Both the position numbers and the translations under genes were made by a program. Shown here one piece after another: positions 1-6,053 of a stretch of DNA of 6,184 nt. Source of the stretch: an uncultured Ignavibacteria bacterium (lineage in GTDB: Bacteria > Bacteroidota > Ignavibacteria > Kapaibacteriales > UBA961); NCBI GenBank assembly GCA_937868245.1, contig CALMMI010000495.1:1-6184 (forward strand), read 5' to 3'. Numbering within the stretch: position 1 is the stretch's first letter; every line of letters begins with the position of its first letter. The notes beneath the pieces are model-generated. The model searched no databases. It was not told the DNA's origin and was given only the letters and a program-made list of their open reading frames with translations.

Positions 1-222
1 AATGCTGGAGCTAAGCCACCCAAAAGGGTTATTGAGCAAGCAGCGAGCATTGCAGCATATTATTCAAATGCACGTAATGCAAAATATACTCCGGTTGCCT
101 ATACTCTTAAGAAATACATCCGCAAACCGAAAGGGGCAAATCCCGGTGCAGTAGTTATGGAACGTGAGGAGGTTATTATGGTATCGCCAAAATTACCTGT
201 TGGTATGGAAGAGAAGGAATAA
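1..222 (+). CDS. NFACT/RqcH-like protein, C-terminal end (5' truncated by window)
   Basis: This is the last 73 residues of a gene that begins before the window, in frame 1, ending at TAA 220-222. The segment contains NAGAKPPKRVIEQAA, then AAYYSNARNAK, then YTLKKYIRKPKGANPGAVV. These match, from memory, the NFACT-R (DUF814) domain at the end of Rqc2/RqcH/FbpA-type proteins. In that family the protein binds stalled large ribosomal subunits with peptidyl-tRNA and directs C-terminal alanine tailing of the nascent chain in the cytoplasm. About ten residues after the conserved block form a short charged tail ending in EEKE. The NFACT-N, helix-hairpin-helix and coiled-coil parts are outside the window, so a stand-alone DUF814 protein cannot be excluded. 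No obvious terminator follows; the next gene starts 118 bp downstream. Confidence 0.85.
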   Translation, partial: NAGAKPPKRVIEQAASIAAYYSNARNAKYTPVAYTLKKYIRKPKGANPGAVVMEREEVIMVSPKLPVGMEEKE

Positions 223-340
223 AGAAAGAATCTGGTTTGCAAGCCTTTTTTAAAGGATGTATCTCACAAAATTTAAATGATACTGTGGTAATAGCCTCTT
301 AGCGTCTTAAACCATTGTTAAATGAATATTTCTGTTACTT

Positions 341-1945
341 ATGAAAAACATTCAAAAGCAAGGAAATCAATTTTCTAATAAGCTGGGAATAAAACTGGTT
401 TTACTCTTTTTCATCTTATCACTGAACACCTTATCTGCTCAGAATATTATGATAAGTAATCTCAATAGTCCGAATGAGCCTTCAATTATGATGAATCCTA
501 AGCATCCGAATGTGATTGTTGCCGGAGCAAACCTGGATGGTTATTATATCAGCCTTGATACAGGACGCACTTGGACTTCTCATAGATTAGCCTCAACCTA
601 CGGAGTATGGGGCGACCCCACAATTGCCGTTGATACGGCAAACAATTTCTATTTCTTTCATTTATCAAATCCTGATAAACAACATGGAAGTTGGATTGAC
701 AGAATTGTTTGCCAAAAGACTTCAGATAATGGACAGTCGTGGGACAATGGGTCATATACCGGTCTTAATGGAATAAAAGCTCAGGATAAGCAATGGTGTG
801 CAGTTGACCCGAGGAATAATACCATGTACCTAACATGGACACAATTTGACATATACGCCAGTTACGAATCGCAGGACAGCAGTATTATACTGTTTTCAAA
901 ATCAACAGACGAAGGTACAACATGGTCTGATCCACTCAGAATAAACAAAGTGGCAGGTGATTGCATTGATGATGACAACACCGTTGAAGGTGCAGTCCCT
1001 ACCGTTGGTCCGAACGGAGAAGTATATGTTGCTTGGGCAGGACCAAGCGGATTAGTGTTTAGTAAATCGCTGGATCAAGGTAAAACATGGCTAAAGAGTG
1101 AAATCGTTATAGATGAAATACCCGGCGGATGGAATTACATGATTTCCGGTTTAGAAAGAGCAAACGGCTTACCGATAGCAGTATGTGACTTAAGTAACGG
1201 TCCAAACAGAGGGACAATTTATATCAATTGGTCTGACCAGCGAAACGGTGAAAACAATACAGATATATGGCTTGTAAAATCAACTGATGGTGGAGAAACG
1301 TGGACTGCCCCTGCAAAAGTAAATGATGACAATTCAAACAGGCAGCAGTTTCTAACGTGGATGACTATCGACCAAACGAGCGGATATTTATACTTTGTTT
1401 TTTACGACCGGCGTAATTATACAAGTGATTCGACTGATGTATATGTTGCCGTCTCTACCGACGGTGGCTCTACATTTATTAATCGAAAAATAAGTAAATC
1501 GGCTTTTGTACCTAATGAAGCAGTTTTCTTTGGTGATTATTCAAACATTACTGCCCATAACGGCATTATCCGTCCGATTTGGACTCGTTCAAATTTCGGG
1601 CAGGTCAGTATTTGGACAGATTTGACTACACTTGATAAATTACTCACCAAAGCTGAGGAAACCCCAGTTCAAGAAGAAATTTTAAGTTTTGAAAACTATC
1701 CGAATCCTGCAAGCAATTTTGCCTATGTATCCTATAAACTACACTCACTATCAACTGTCAACCTGGATATTTATGATGCGAATGGCAAGGTTATTTCAAA
1801 TATTGTGAATAATGAAGGCAAAGTGTATGGTAAATATATAGAACGTATCGACTTGGTTAATCTGAATATTGCCCCGGGAATTTATTTTTTGCAATTGAAG
1901 ATTAATAACGTGGTGAAGACTGTGAAACAGATTGTGGTGAGGTAA
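341..1945 (+). CDS. Secreted Asp-box (BNR/sialidase-like) beta-propeller protein with T9SS sorting domain
   Basis: The 534-residue product is predicted to be exported and then released or anchored at the surface by the type IX system. Residues 1-34 look like a signal peptide: lysines, then the hydrophobic stretch LVLLFFILSL, ending near SAQ. Six Asp-boxes (S/T-x-D-x-G-x-x-W/F) lie at 71-78, 127-134, 188-195, 243-250, 314-321 and 372-379, spaced 55-71 residues apart, as expected for a six-bladed propeller. Residues about 448-534 form a T9SS type A sorting domain with FENYPNP near its start, PGIYFLQL at 512-519 and a basic, hydrophobic end. I see no F/YRIP arginine motif of true sialidases, so I call it sialidase-like in fold only; ligand and activity are unknown. 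No Shine-Dalgarno precedes the ATG, but the signal peptide fixes the start well. It appears to be a stand-alone gene. Confidence 0.9.
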   Translation: MKNIQKQGNQFSNKLGIKLVLLFFILSLNTLSAQNIMISNLNSPNEPSIMMNPKHPNVIVAGANLDGYYISLDTGRTWTSHRLASTYGVWGDPTIAVDTANNFYFFHLSNPDKQHGSWIDRIVCQKTSDNGQSWDNGSYTGLNGIKAQDKQWCAVDPRNNTMYLTWTQFDIYASYESQDSSIILFSKSTDEGTTWSDPLRINKVAGDCIDDDNTVEGAVPTVGPNGEVYVAWAGPSGLVFSKSLDQGKTWLKSEIVIDEIPGGWNYMISGLERANGLPIAVCDLSNGPNRGTIYINWSDQRNGENNTDIWLVKSTDGGETWTAPAKVNDDNSNRQQFLTWMTIDQTSGYLYFVFYDRRNYTSDSTDVYVAVSTDGGSTFINRKISKSAFVPNEAVFFGDYSNITAHNGIIRPIWTRSNFGQVSIWTDLTTLDKLLTKAEETPVQEEILSFENYPNPASNFAYVSYKLHSLSTVNLDIYDANGKVISNIVNNEGKVYGKYIERIDLVNLNIAPGIYFLQLKINNVVKTVKQIVVR

Positions 1946-2031
1946 CGTATCTTTAATCAATCTACAATCGATTATTGAACGTATTATGTAATTGTAAATA
2001 CAGTTTTCAAAGTATAGTTTGTAGAAAATAT

Positions 2032-2514
2032 ATGAGCGTTTCTTCCTATCATTTCATAACTAATTGGCGGATGAAAGCCGATATTTGGGAAATATCCGAG
2101 ATACTCGGTGATGCCGAAGGGTTGGCTACATGGTGCCCTACCGTTTATCTTGAAGTTAACATTTTAGAACCGGGTGATAAAAAGGGAGTTGGAAAGGTAG
2201 TAGATTTATACACAAAGGGACGTCTGCCCTACAGGTTGCGTTGGAAATTTAGGGTGATTGAGAATAATGAACCGAATGGATTTGTGATTGAAGCGTTTGG
2301 TGATTTTGTAGGAAGCGGTGTCTGGGTTTTCAAACAGGATGGTGAGTGGGTGGATATTCAGTACGACTGGAATATAAACGCAGAGAAGCCCCTTCTTAAA
2401 GTACTATCGTGGCTTTTAAAACCTGTTTTCTCGTGGAATCACCATTGGGCAATGGATCAGGCGGAGAAATATTTGATTGGGGAGATAGAGAGACGAAGGA
2501 TTGTAAAAGGATAG
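2032..2514 (+). CDS. SRPBCC (START/polyketide cyclase-like) family protein
   Basis: The 160-residue product resembles the SRPBCC helix-grip fold, a cavity protein that binds hydrophobic ligands. From ATG 2032 it opens with SSYHFITNWRMKAD, then LGDAEGLATWCPTVY, LEPGDKKGVGKVVDLYTKG, EAFGDFVGSGVW, and YDWNINAEKPLLK followed by FSWNHHWAMDQAE. This pattern (initial beta strand and helices, long sheet, closing C-terminal helix) fits a family of cytoplasmic SRPBCC proteins usually left without a specific function. An in-frame TTG at 1975 would add 19 residues (MNVLCNCKYSFQSIVCRKY). I reject it because the extension does not look like the family, which normally begins close to the YHF strand. There is no signal peptide or membrane segment. 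It starts 86 bp after the propeller gene and ends before a repeat-rich gap, so operon membership is uncertain and the ligand cannot be told. Confidence 0.82.
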   Translation: MSVSSYHFITNWRMKADIWEISEILGDAEGLATWCPTVYLEVNILEPGDKKGVGKVVDLYTKGRLPYRLRWKFRVIENNEPNGFVIEAFGDFVGSGVWVFKQDGEWVDIQYDWNINAEKPLLKVLSWLLKPVFSWNHHWAMDQAEKYLIGEIERRRIVKG

Positions 2515-2583
2515 GATAACTTTTCCATTCAGTACCCCCTCCTGTAAATGACATCTTGTGTTTAGCATGTACTATAATTGTCC

Positions 2584-2690
2584 TGTCATGCTGAACTTGA
2601 TTCAGCATCTCCGCTATACCGTCGAAACAGCACAGCCGAATAAGCACGACCAAACAGCAACGGAGATCCTGAATCAAGTTCAGGATGACA
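2584..2690. repeat. Palindromic dispersed-type repeat element (30-bp imperfect inverted arms)
   Basis: Arms 2584-2613 and 2661-2690 are inverted copies matching at 28 of 30 positions around a 47-nt centre. Each arm is also a hairpin on its own: ATGCTGAA-cttga-TTCAGCAT on the left and ATCCTGAA-tcaag-TTCAGGAT on the right. The two between-arm differences preserve pairing inside each arm. The core TGAACTTGATTCA resembles, from memory, intergenic palindromes scattered through many bacterial genomes. Read as protein it gives the familiar spurious peptides LNLIQ and LNQVQDD, and for that reason open frames across it on both strands are not called as genes. No transposase is present; it may be a REP- or MITE-like element moved in trans. 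Confidence 0.8.
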
Positions 2691-2778
2691 AGCATAAATA
2701 CATTAATCATCAATCATTGTGTTATATAGAAAGCGGCTGTCGAGACTATCCGGAACGGTAAGGGGCAACACATTTCTT

Positions 2779-2861
2779 GTAGAAATAGGTCACTGCCCTA
2801 TATCTGTAATACACAAAAAAACAGGTTGCAAAAAGAACACAGGGCAATGCCCTGTCTCTAC
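2779..2861. repeat. Degenerate palindromic repeat (GTAGAGAC...GTCTCTAC type)
   Basis: Segment 2779-2799 and segment 2841-2861 are inverted copies with 17 of 21 positions matching, separated by 41 nt that include a run of seven A. The right arm overlaps a perfect small palindrome at 2839-2855 (8-bp arms around one A) and ends in GTCTCTAC. The left arm begins GTAGAAAT, a decayed version of the matching GTAGAGAC end. This looks like a second, older dispersed repeat beside the element at 2584-2690. Together they fill most of the 420-bp gap 2515-2934, in which I find no supported gene or RNA. Confidence 0.6.
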
Positions 2862-2934
2862 CCAAAATCTAAATTAACAGTATTCAACATACAACTTAAT
2901 CATACTTCACAGTAGAGAAATTTTACAGAACGAA

Positions 2935-3594
2935 GTGAACACATCCCCAGTTACATTCATCATTTTCGGACGCTACCCGCAACCGGGCAGAGTAAAAACT
3001 CGTCTTGCTGCAAGCATAGGAAATGAAGCAGCCGCCGATTTCTACCGTTTATGCGCAGAGCATACATTCAGACAATTATCTCCTTTTCAAAACAGCTCTG
3101 TTCACTTTTACTGTTCAGACCCCGACGACCTTCCCAAAGTTAATGAATGGATTGCACCATATCTTTTTTCAATTGCTGCCCAAACTGGCGCAAGTCTTGG
3201 CGAACGTATGATGAATGCTTTTGATTCATCATTCCGGCAAGGCTCTAAAAAAGTTATTATCATCGGTACGGATGCTCCTGATATTTCGAGTGAAATCCTG
3301 CAATCTTCCATAGATGCCCTTGATACTTTTGATATTGTGATAGGTCCGGCTCTTGATGGCGGTTACTACCTGCTCGGTATGAAACAATTGCACGGTGATT
3401 TATTCAAAGATATTCCGTGGAGTACGGAAGACGTATTTCAAAAAACAATTGAAAAAGCACACTCACATAATCTTTCCGTTCAATTGCTTCCTCCGCTATC
3501 TGATATTGATACAATCGAAGATTTGACAGCATGGCGAAATTGCCCCAAATCAATAAACGTTAGTGAATTATTCTATTTCGTAAAAAAGTTATAA
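2935..3594 (+). CDS. TIGR04282-type (DUF2064) arsenosugar-cluster transferase
   Basis: The 219-residue product is a nucleotidyl/glycosyltransferase-like (GT-A fold) protein of the type once named rSAM/selenodomain-associated transferase 1. Motifs in order are FGRYPQPGRVKTRLA (11-25, the nucleotide-binding loop seen in related sugar nucleotidyltransferases), GTDAPD (111-116), GPALDGGYYLLG (137-148), PWST (161-164) and LSDIDTIEDL (188-197). Length fits the family. Donor and acceptor are not established; the neighbourhood suggests it modifies the arsenic-containing nucleoside or sugar made by ArsS. The start is GTG 2935: the frame is open back to 2878, but no ATG occurs before the conserved VTFIIFGRYP strand, and GTG places it at a normal distance. 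There is no clear Shine-Dalgarno. The peroxidase-like gene follows after 43 bp, and an inverted repeat overlaps this stop codon. Confidence 0.88.
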   Translation: MNTSPVTFIIFGRYPQPGRVKTRLAASIGNEAAADFYRLCAEHTFRQLSPFQNSSVHFYCSDPDDLPKVNEWIAPYLFSIAAQTGASLGERMMNAFDSSFRQGSKKVIIIGTDAPDISSEILQSSIDALDTFDIVIGPALDGGYYLLGMKQLHGDLFKDIPWSTEDVFQKTIEKAHSHNLSVQLLPPLSDIDTIEDLTAWRNCPKSINVSELFYFVKKL

Positions 3595-3630
3595 TTTGCA
3601 TTTCTATTTGGCTCTTTATAACTTTTTTAC
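3580..3630 (+). promoter_or_regulatory. Perfect 15-bp inverted repeat over the stop codon and inside the intergenic gap
   Basis: GTAAAAAAGTTATAA at 3580-3594 is the exact reverse complement of TTATAACTTTTTTAC at 3616-3630, with a 21-nt loop. The left arm covers the last codons and the TAA of the transferase gene; the right arm ends 7 bp before the ATG of the next gene. TTCTATTT also occurs directly ahead of the left arm (3571-3578) and again in the loop (3602-3609). An RNA hairpin here could control read-through or translation of the peroxidase-like gene; as DNA it could be an operator. The stem is AT-rich with no GC clamp, so it is not a standard intrinsic terminator. The pairing is certain, the function is inferred. 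Confidence 0.55.
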
Positions 3631-3637
3631 AACCCTT

Positions 3638-3973
3638 ATGAATTATTACGATAGTAAAGACCTCGGACGTTTTGCCGAGGTAGGCACTTTCCGCAAGGAA
3701 CTGATGGACAAGTTTTTTGAATACTATGGCAAAGTGACCGGTGAAGACGGCGCACTAACCAAACGTGAGAAGAGCTTGATTGCCCTCGCAGTGGCTCACA
3801 CTCTCAAATGTCCGTATTGTATTGATGCATATACCACAACCTGCCTCGAAACAGGATCAAATCCCGACCAGATGACCGAGGCAATTCACGTGGCTGCATC
3901 AATGGCTGCCGGGATAATTCTTGTTCACGGTACACAAATGCTCGGACATCTTGAACAAGCCGGAGCTGCATAA
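3638..3973 (+). CDS. Arsenosugar biosynthesis-associated peroxidase-like protein (AhpD/CMD fold)
   Basis: The 111-residue product belongs to the carboxymuconolactone decarboxylase/AhpD-like superfamily, in the small group found beside ArsS. It starts MNYYDSKDLGRF, then FFEYYGKVTGEDGALTKREKSLIALAVAHTLKCPYCIDAYT, then EAIHVAASMAAG. The CPYC pair (C58, C61) is the redox-type cysteine pair of the fold; position 65, where AhpD itself has a catalytic His, is Tyr. The true substrate is unknown; thiol-dependent redox handling of an arsenic intermediate is a reasonable guess. The frame opens at TTG 3596, but the 14 extra residues lie in the inverted repeat and loop and do not look like the family, so ATG 3638 is preferred. 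It is all-helical and cytoplasmic with no signal peptide. arsS begins 27 bp after its stop, so the two are very likely co-transcribed. Confidence 0.9.
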   Translation: MNYYDSKDLGRFAEVGTFRKELMDKFFEYYGKVTGEDGALTKREKSLIALAVAHTLKCPYCIDAYTTTCLETGSNPDQMTEAIHVAASMAAGIILVHGTQMLGHLEQAGAA

Positions 3974-4000
3974 ATTCTACCCTCTTTTCCTCGAAAATTC

Positions 4001-5050
4001 ATGGCTTTTACTCTCTCTGAAATCAAACCTGCTGAAATTGAAATAGAATTACCGATACTTCAATCGAACGGTCATTCTCCTCTTTTTGAAACATTTCTTG
4101 ATAAGCACAATCTTAATCTTGCACCACTTTCAATAGATACATTGCAAGTGAATATTACCAAACTCTGCAATCAAGCATGTAGGCATTGCCATGTAGATGC
4201 TTCGCCCATACGTACCGAAAGTATGGACAAACGCACCGTTGACAAGGTAATCGAAATTCTTGCAACTCATCCCGAAATTAAGAATATTGATATTACCGGC
4301 GGGGCGCCCGAACTCAATCCGCATTTCGATTATCTTGTAGTAGAATCAAAAAAACTAGGAAAACATGTAATGGTTCGCCATAATCTGACGGTTACAATGG
4401 ATGGCAATCCAGTTACAAAAGAAAGCAAGGATTATCTACCCGAATTTTTCGCAGAAAACCGTGTTGAGGTTATTTCATCACTCCCCTATTATCAGGAATT
4501 TTTTACAGATAAACAACGTGGCAAGGGAGTGTTTTTCAAGAGTATAGAAAGCGCACGGTTGTTAAACAATCATGGGTTTGGGATAGCTGGGTCTGGCTTG
4601 CAGTTTAACCTTGTTTATAATCCGGTCGGGGCTTTTCTTCCTGCCTCCCAGCTAAGTTTGGAGCATGATTTCAAAATTGAATTAAACACCAAATTTGGAC
4701 TCTCCTTCAATAATCTTTATACTATTACCAATATGCCTATTCACCGTTTCAAGGAAGACTTGCAACGTCGCAACGGTTTTGAAATGTATATGGAAAAACT
4801 GGTGAATGCCTTTAACCCATCGGCAGCTTTGGGCGTTATGTGCCGTTCTCTCATAAGTGTCGGGTACGACGGTAAGCTGTATGATTGCGATTTCAATCAG
4901 ATGCTCGAAATGGAAGTATTTGCAGCCGAACCAATGACTGTTTTCAATTTCGATTATCAAAAACTTGTAAAACGTTCAATACTATTTGATGATCATTGCT
5001 TCGGTTGCACTGCCGGTGCAGGAAGCAGTTGCGGAGGGGTTACTTCGTAG
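4001..5050 (+). CDS. arsS: Radical SAM arsenosugar biosynthesis enzyme ArsS
   Basis: The 349-residue product matches the radical SAM/Cys-rich family (TIGR04167) now called ArsS, which transfers the 5'-deoxyadenosyl group of SAM to a dimethylated arsenic species on the way to arsenosugars. The [4Fe-4S] site is C56-x3-C60-x2-C63 in NITKLCNQACRHCHVDASP, followed by DITGGAPELNP (97-107), DKQRGKGVF (170-178), YNPVGAFLPASQ (206-217), LYTITNMPIHRF (239-250), and GVMCRSLISVGYDGKLYDCDFNQML (278-302). The C-terminal Cys-rich tail is CFGCTAGAGSSCGG (333-346), with C281, C296, C333, C336 and C344 probably holding a second cluster. In some relatives this tail carries selenocysteine; here all positions are ordinary Cys and the frame stops naturally at TAG three residues later. 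VRHNLT (125-130) and SLPYYQEFF (160-168) stand where I recall RCNLT and SLPCY in many homologues. Start ATG 4001 has no Shine-Dalgarno. The needed ArsM methyltransferase is not in the window. Confidence 0.93.
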   Translation: MAFTLSEIKPAEIEIELPILQSNGHSPLFETFLDKHNLNLAPLSIDTLQVNITKLCNQACRHCHVDASPIRTESMDKRTVDKVIEILATHPEIKNIDITGGAPELNPHFDYLVVESKKLGKHVMVRHNLTVTMDGNPVTKESKDYLPEFFAENRVEVISSLPYYQEFFTDKQRGKGVFFKSIESARLLNNHGFGIAGSGLQFNLVYNPVGAFLPASQLSLEHDFKIELNTKFGLSFNNLYTITNMPIHRFKEDLQRRNGFEMYMEKLVNAFNPSAALGVMCRSLISVGYDGKLYDCDFNQMLEMEVFAAEPMTVFNFDYQKLVKRSILFDDHCFGCTAGAGSSCGGVTS

Positions 5051-5114
5051 CTGATGACTGATGTGACACACAGCATAGTGTGCCTTCTGTAATGAGAGAA
5101 ACTGCACGCTTCTT

Positions 5115-5155
5115 AGATGCACTACGGTGCATCTCTACAATTCTGTAAAGATGCA
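5115..5155 (+). repeat. Tripartite repeat with two mutually exclusive hairpins
   Basis: Downstream of arsS, AGATGCAC (5115-5122) pairs perfectly with GTGCATCT (5127-5134) across a TACG loop. The same middle strand, TGCATCTCTACA (5128-5139), also pairs with TGTAAAGATGCA (5144-5155) at 11 of 12 positions across a 4-nt loop. The two hairpins cannot form together. The GTGCATCTCTAC end resembles the end of the repeat at 2839-2861, so the simplest reading is remnants of one dispersed palindromic family. A weaker 5-bp hairpin lies just upstream (5067-5071 with 5078-5082). No T-tract follows, so it is not called a terminator. Confidence 0.55.
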
Positions 5156-5162
5156 TAAAAGG

Positions 5163-5236
5163 TAGGTCGGTTGTAGCAACCGACCTGACAAAAATGATTT
5201 TACAACTATTCAATACACGGCGGCACAACCGACCTA
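5163..5236 (+). repeat. GTCGGTTG palindrome with a third matching arm
   Basis: AGGTCGGTTG (5164-5173) and CAACCGACCT (5177-5186) form a perfect 10-bp hairpin with a TAG loop. A second copy of the right arm at 5226-5235 could replace the first; with flanks, TAGGTCGGTTGT (5163-5174) and ACAACCGACCTA (5225-5236) match over 12 bp. The 38 bases between the two right arms show no gene. With the preceding repeat this fills most of the 238-bp gap between arsS and the glycosyltransferase gene. It is probably a dispersed palindromic repeat; a role in separating expression of the two genes is possible but unproven. Confidence 0.6.
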
Positions 5237-5288
5237 ACCCTACGAAGCTATAAGCCAAAAGCTATTAGCCATCATCTATCTTCCCCCC

Positions 5289-5984
5289 ATGTACAAAAAC
5301 AAGAAAATAGGTGTTATAATCCCTGCATATAACGAAGAAAGTTCGATTACCAGTGTTATCGGGGATATTCCCGATTGCGTTGATATCATTATCGTTGTCG
5401 ATAATAATTCGAGTGATTCCACCGCTGAAAAAGCACGTGAGTCAGGTGCTGAGGTGGTATTCCAGCCACTGAGAGGATATGGGAATGCTTGTTTGAAGGG
5501 GATGGAACGTCTCACTGTAGAAAATGTAGATATTGTGGTTTTTCTGGATGGAGATTATAGCGACCATCCGGATGAGTTAATCCTTTTAGTAGAACCTATT
5601 ATTTCCGGTAACTACAGCATGGTAATCGGCTCCCGCACCCTGGGAGATAAAGAAAAAGGTGCTATGCTCCCTCAGGCAATCTTTGGAAATTGGCTAGCCA
5701 CTTTCCTTATTCGATTGCTGTGGGGATATTCGTTTACCGATTTAGGTCCTTTTAGGGCAATCACCGCGGATGCACTTGAATCTCTTAAAATGGTTGATAC
5801 AAACTATGGCTGGACTGTAGAAATGCAGATTAAAGCAGCGCAGCACAAATTGCATTGTACGGAAATTCCGGTCAGCTATCGAAAAAGAATTGGTAAATCC
5901 AAAATCACAGGAACTATCAGCGGAACACTAAAGGCATCCTATAAGATACTGTGGACTATTTTTCGATATGCAATTCGGAAATAA
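5289..5984 (+). CDS. Family 2 glycosyltransferase, dolichol-phosphate-mannose-synthase-like
   Basis: The 231-residue product is a GT-A fold inverting glycosyltransferase. Motifs in order: VIIPAYNEE (9-17), VVDNNSSDST (36-45) for nucleotide binding, GYGNACLKGM (63-72), VVFLDGDYSDHPDEL (83-97) with the metal-binding D87-x-D89, VIGSR (112-116), LPQAIFGNWLATFLIRLLWG (127-146), TDLGPFRAI (150-158), GWTVEMQIKAA (174-184) and SYRKRIGKSKITGT (196-209). Donor is a nucleotide sugar; the acceptor may be a lipid phosphate or the arsenosugar precursor. It lacks a C-terminal membrane domain, though 134-146 is hydrophobic. It differs from the TIGR04283 transferase often found with ArsS, but from memory close homologues of this type also occur near TIGR04282 genes. 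ATG 5289 follows a run of six C and has no Shine-Dalgarno; the conserved first strand begins at residue 7, which supports it. Confidence 0.9.
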   Translation: MYKNKKIGVIIPAYNEESSITSVIGDIPDCVDIIIVVDNNSSDSTAEKARESGAEVVFQPLRGYGNACLKGMERLTVENVDIVVFLDGDYSDHPDELILLVEPIISGNYSMVIGSRTLGDKEKGAMLPQAIFGNWLATFLIRLLWGYSFTDLGPFRAITADALESLKMVDTNYGWTVEMQIKAAQHKLHCTEIPVSYRKRIGKSKITGTISGTLKASYKILWTIFRYAIRK

Positions 5985-6053
5985 CTGTTACTCTCCTCCT
6001 CATTCCTCGCTTTATTTACCCCTGCACCAATTATCTTTGAAATTACTACCCCT

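Noticed and set aside
223..340. Terminator or promoter between the NFACT-like and propeller genes
   Set aside because: There is a short T-run near 245 but no stable stem before it, and I could not find a convincing TTTG/TAnnTTTG promoter pair.
1975..2031. TTG-initiated N-terminal extension of the SRPBCC gene
   Set aside because: The 19 residues do not resemble the family; ATG 2032 puts the first strand at the usual place.
2556..2578. TATAAT (2573-2578) with TTGTGT (2556-2561) as a sigma-70-like promoter
   Set aside because: The spacer is only 11 nt, and promoters in this lineage usually differ from that consensus.
2396..2713. 105-codon - strand frame overlapping the SRPBCC gene end
   Set aside because: It is a shadow of the repeat element and of the 3' end of a recognisable + strand gene.
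2558..2761. 67-codon + strand frame with LNLIQ and LNQVQDD peptides
   Set aside because: It is the translation of the palindromic repeat arms; the same peptides appear on the opposite strand (2396-2713). It has no domain features.
3596..3637. TTG-initiated extension of the peroxidase-like gene
   Set aside because: It is encoded by the inverted repeat and its loop; MNYYDSKDL at ATG 3638 matches the usual family start.
5048..5050. Possible selenocysteine recoding at the end of arsS
   Set aside because: The stop is TAG, not TGA; the Cys-rich tail is complete with ordinary cysteines and the protein ends at the expected length.
5040..5258. 72-codon - strand frame across the arsS-GT2 gap
   Set aside because: It is made largely from palindromic repeats and shows no recognisable protein features.
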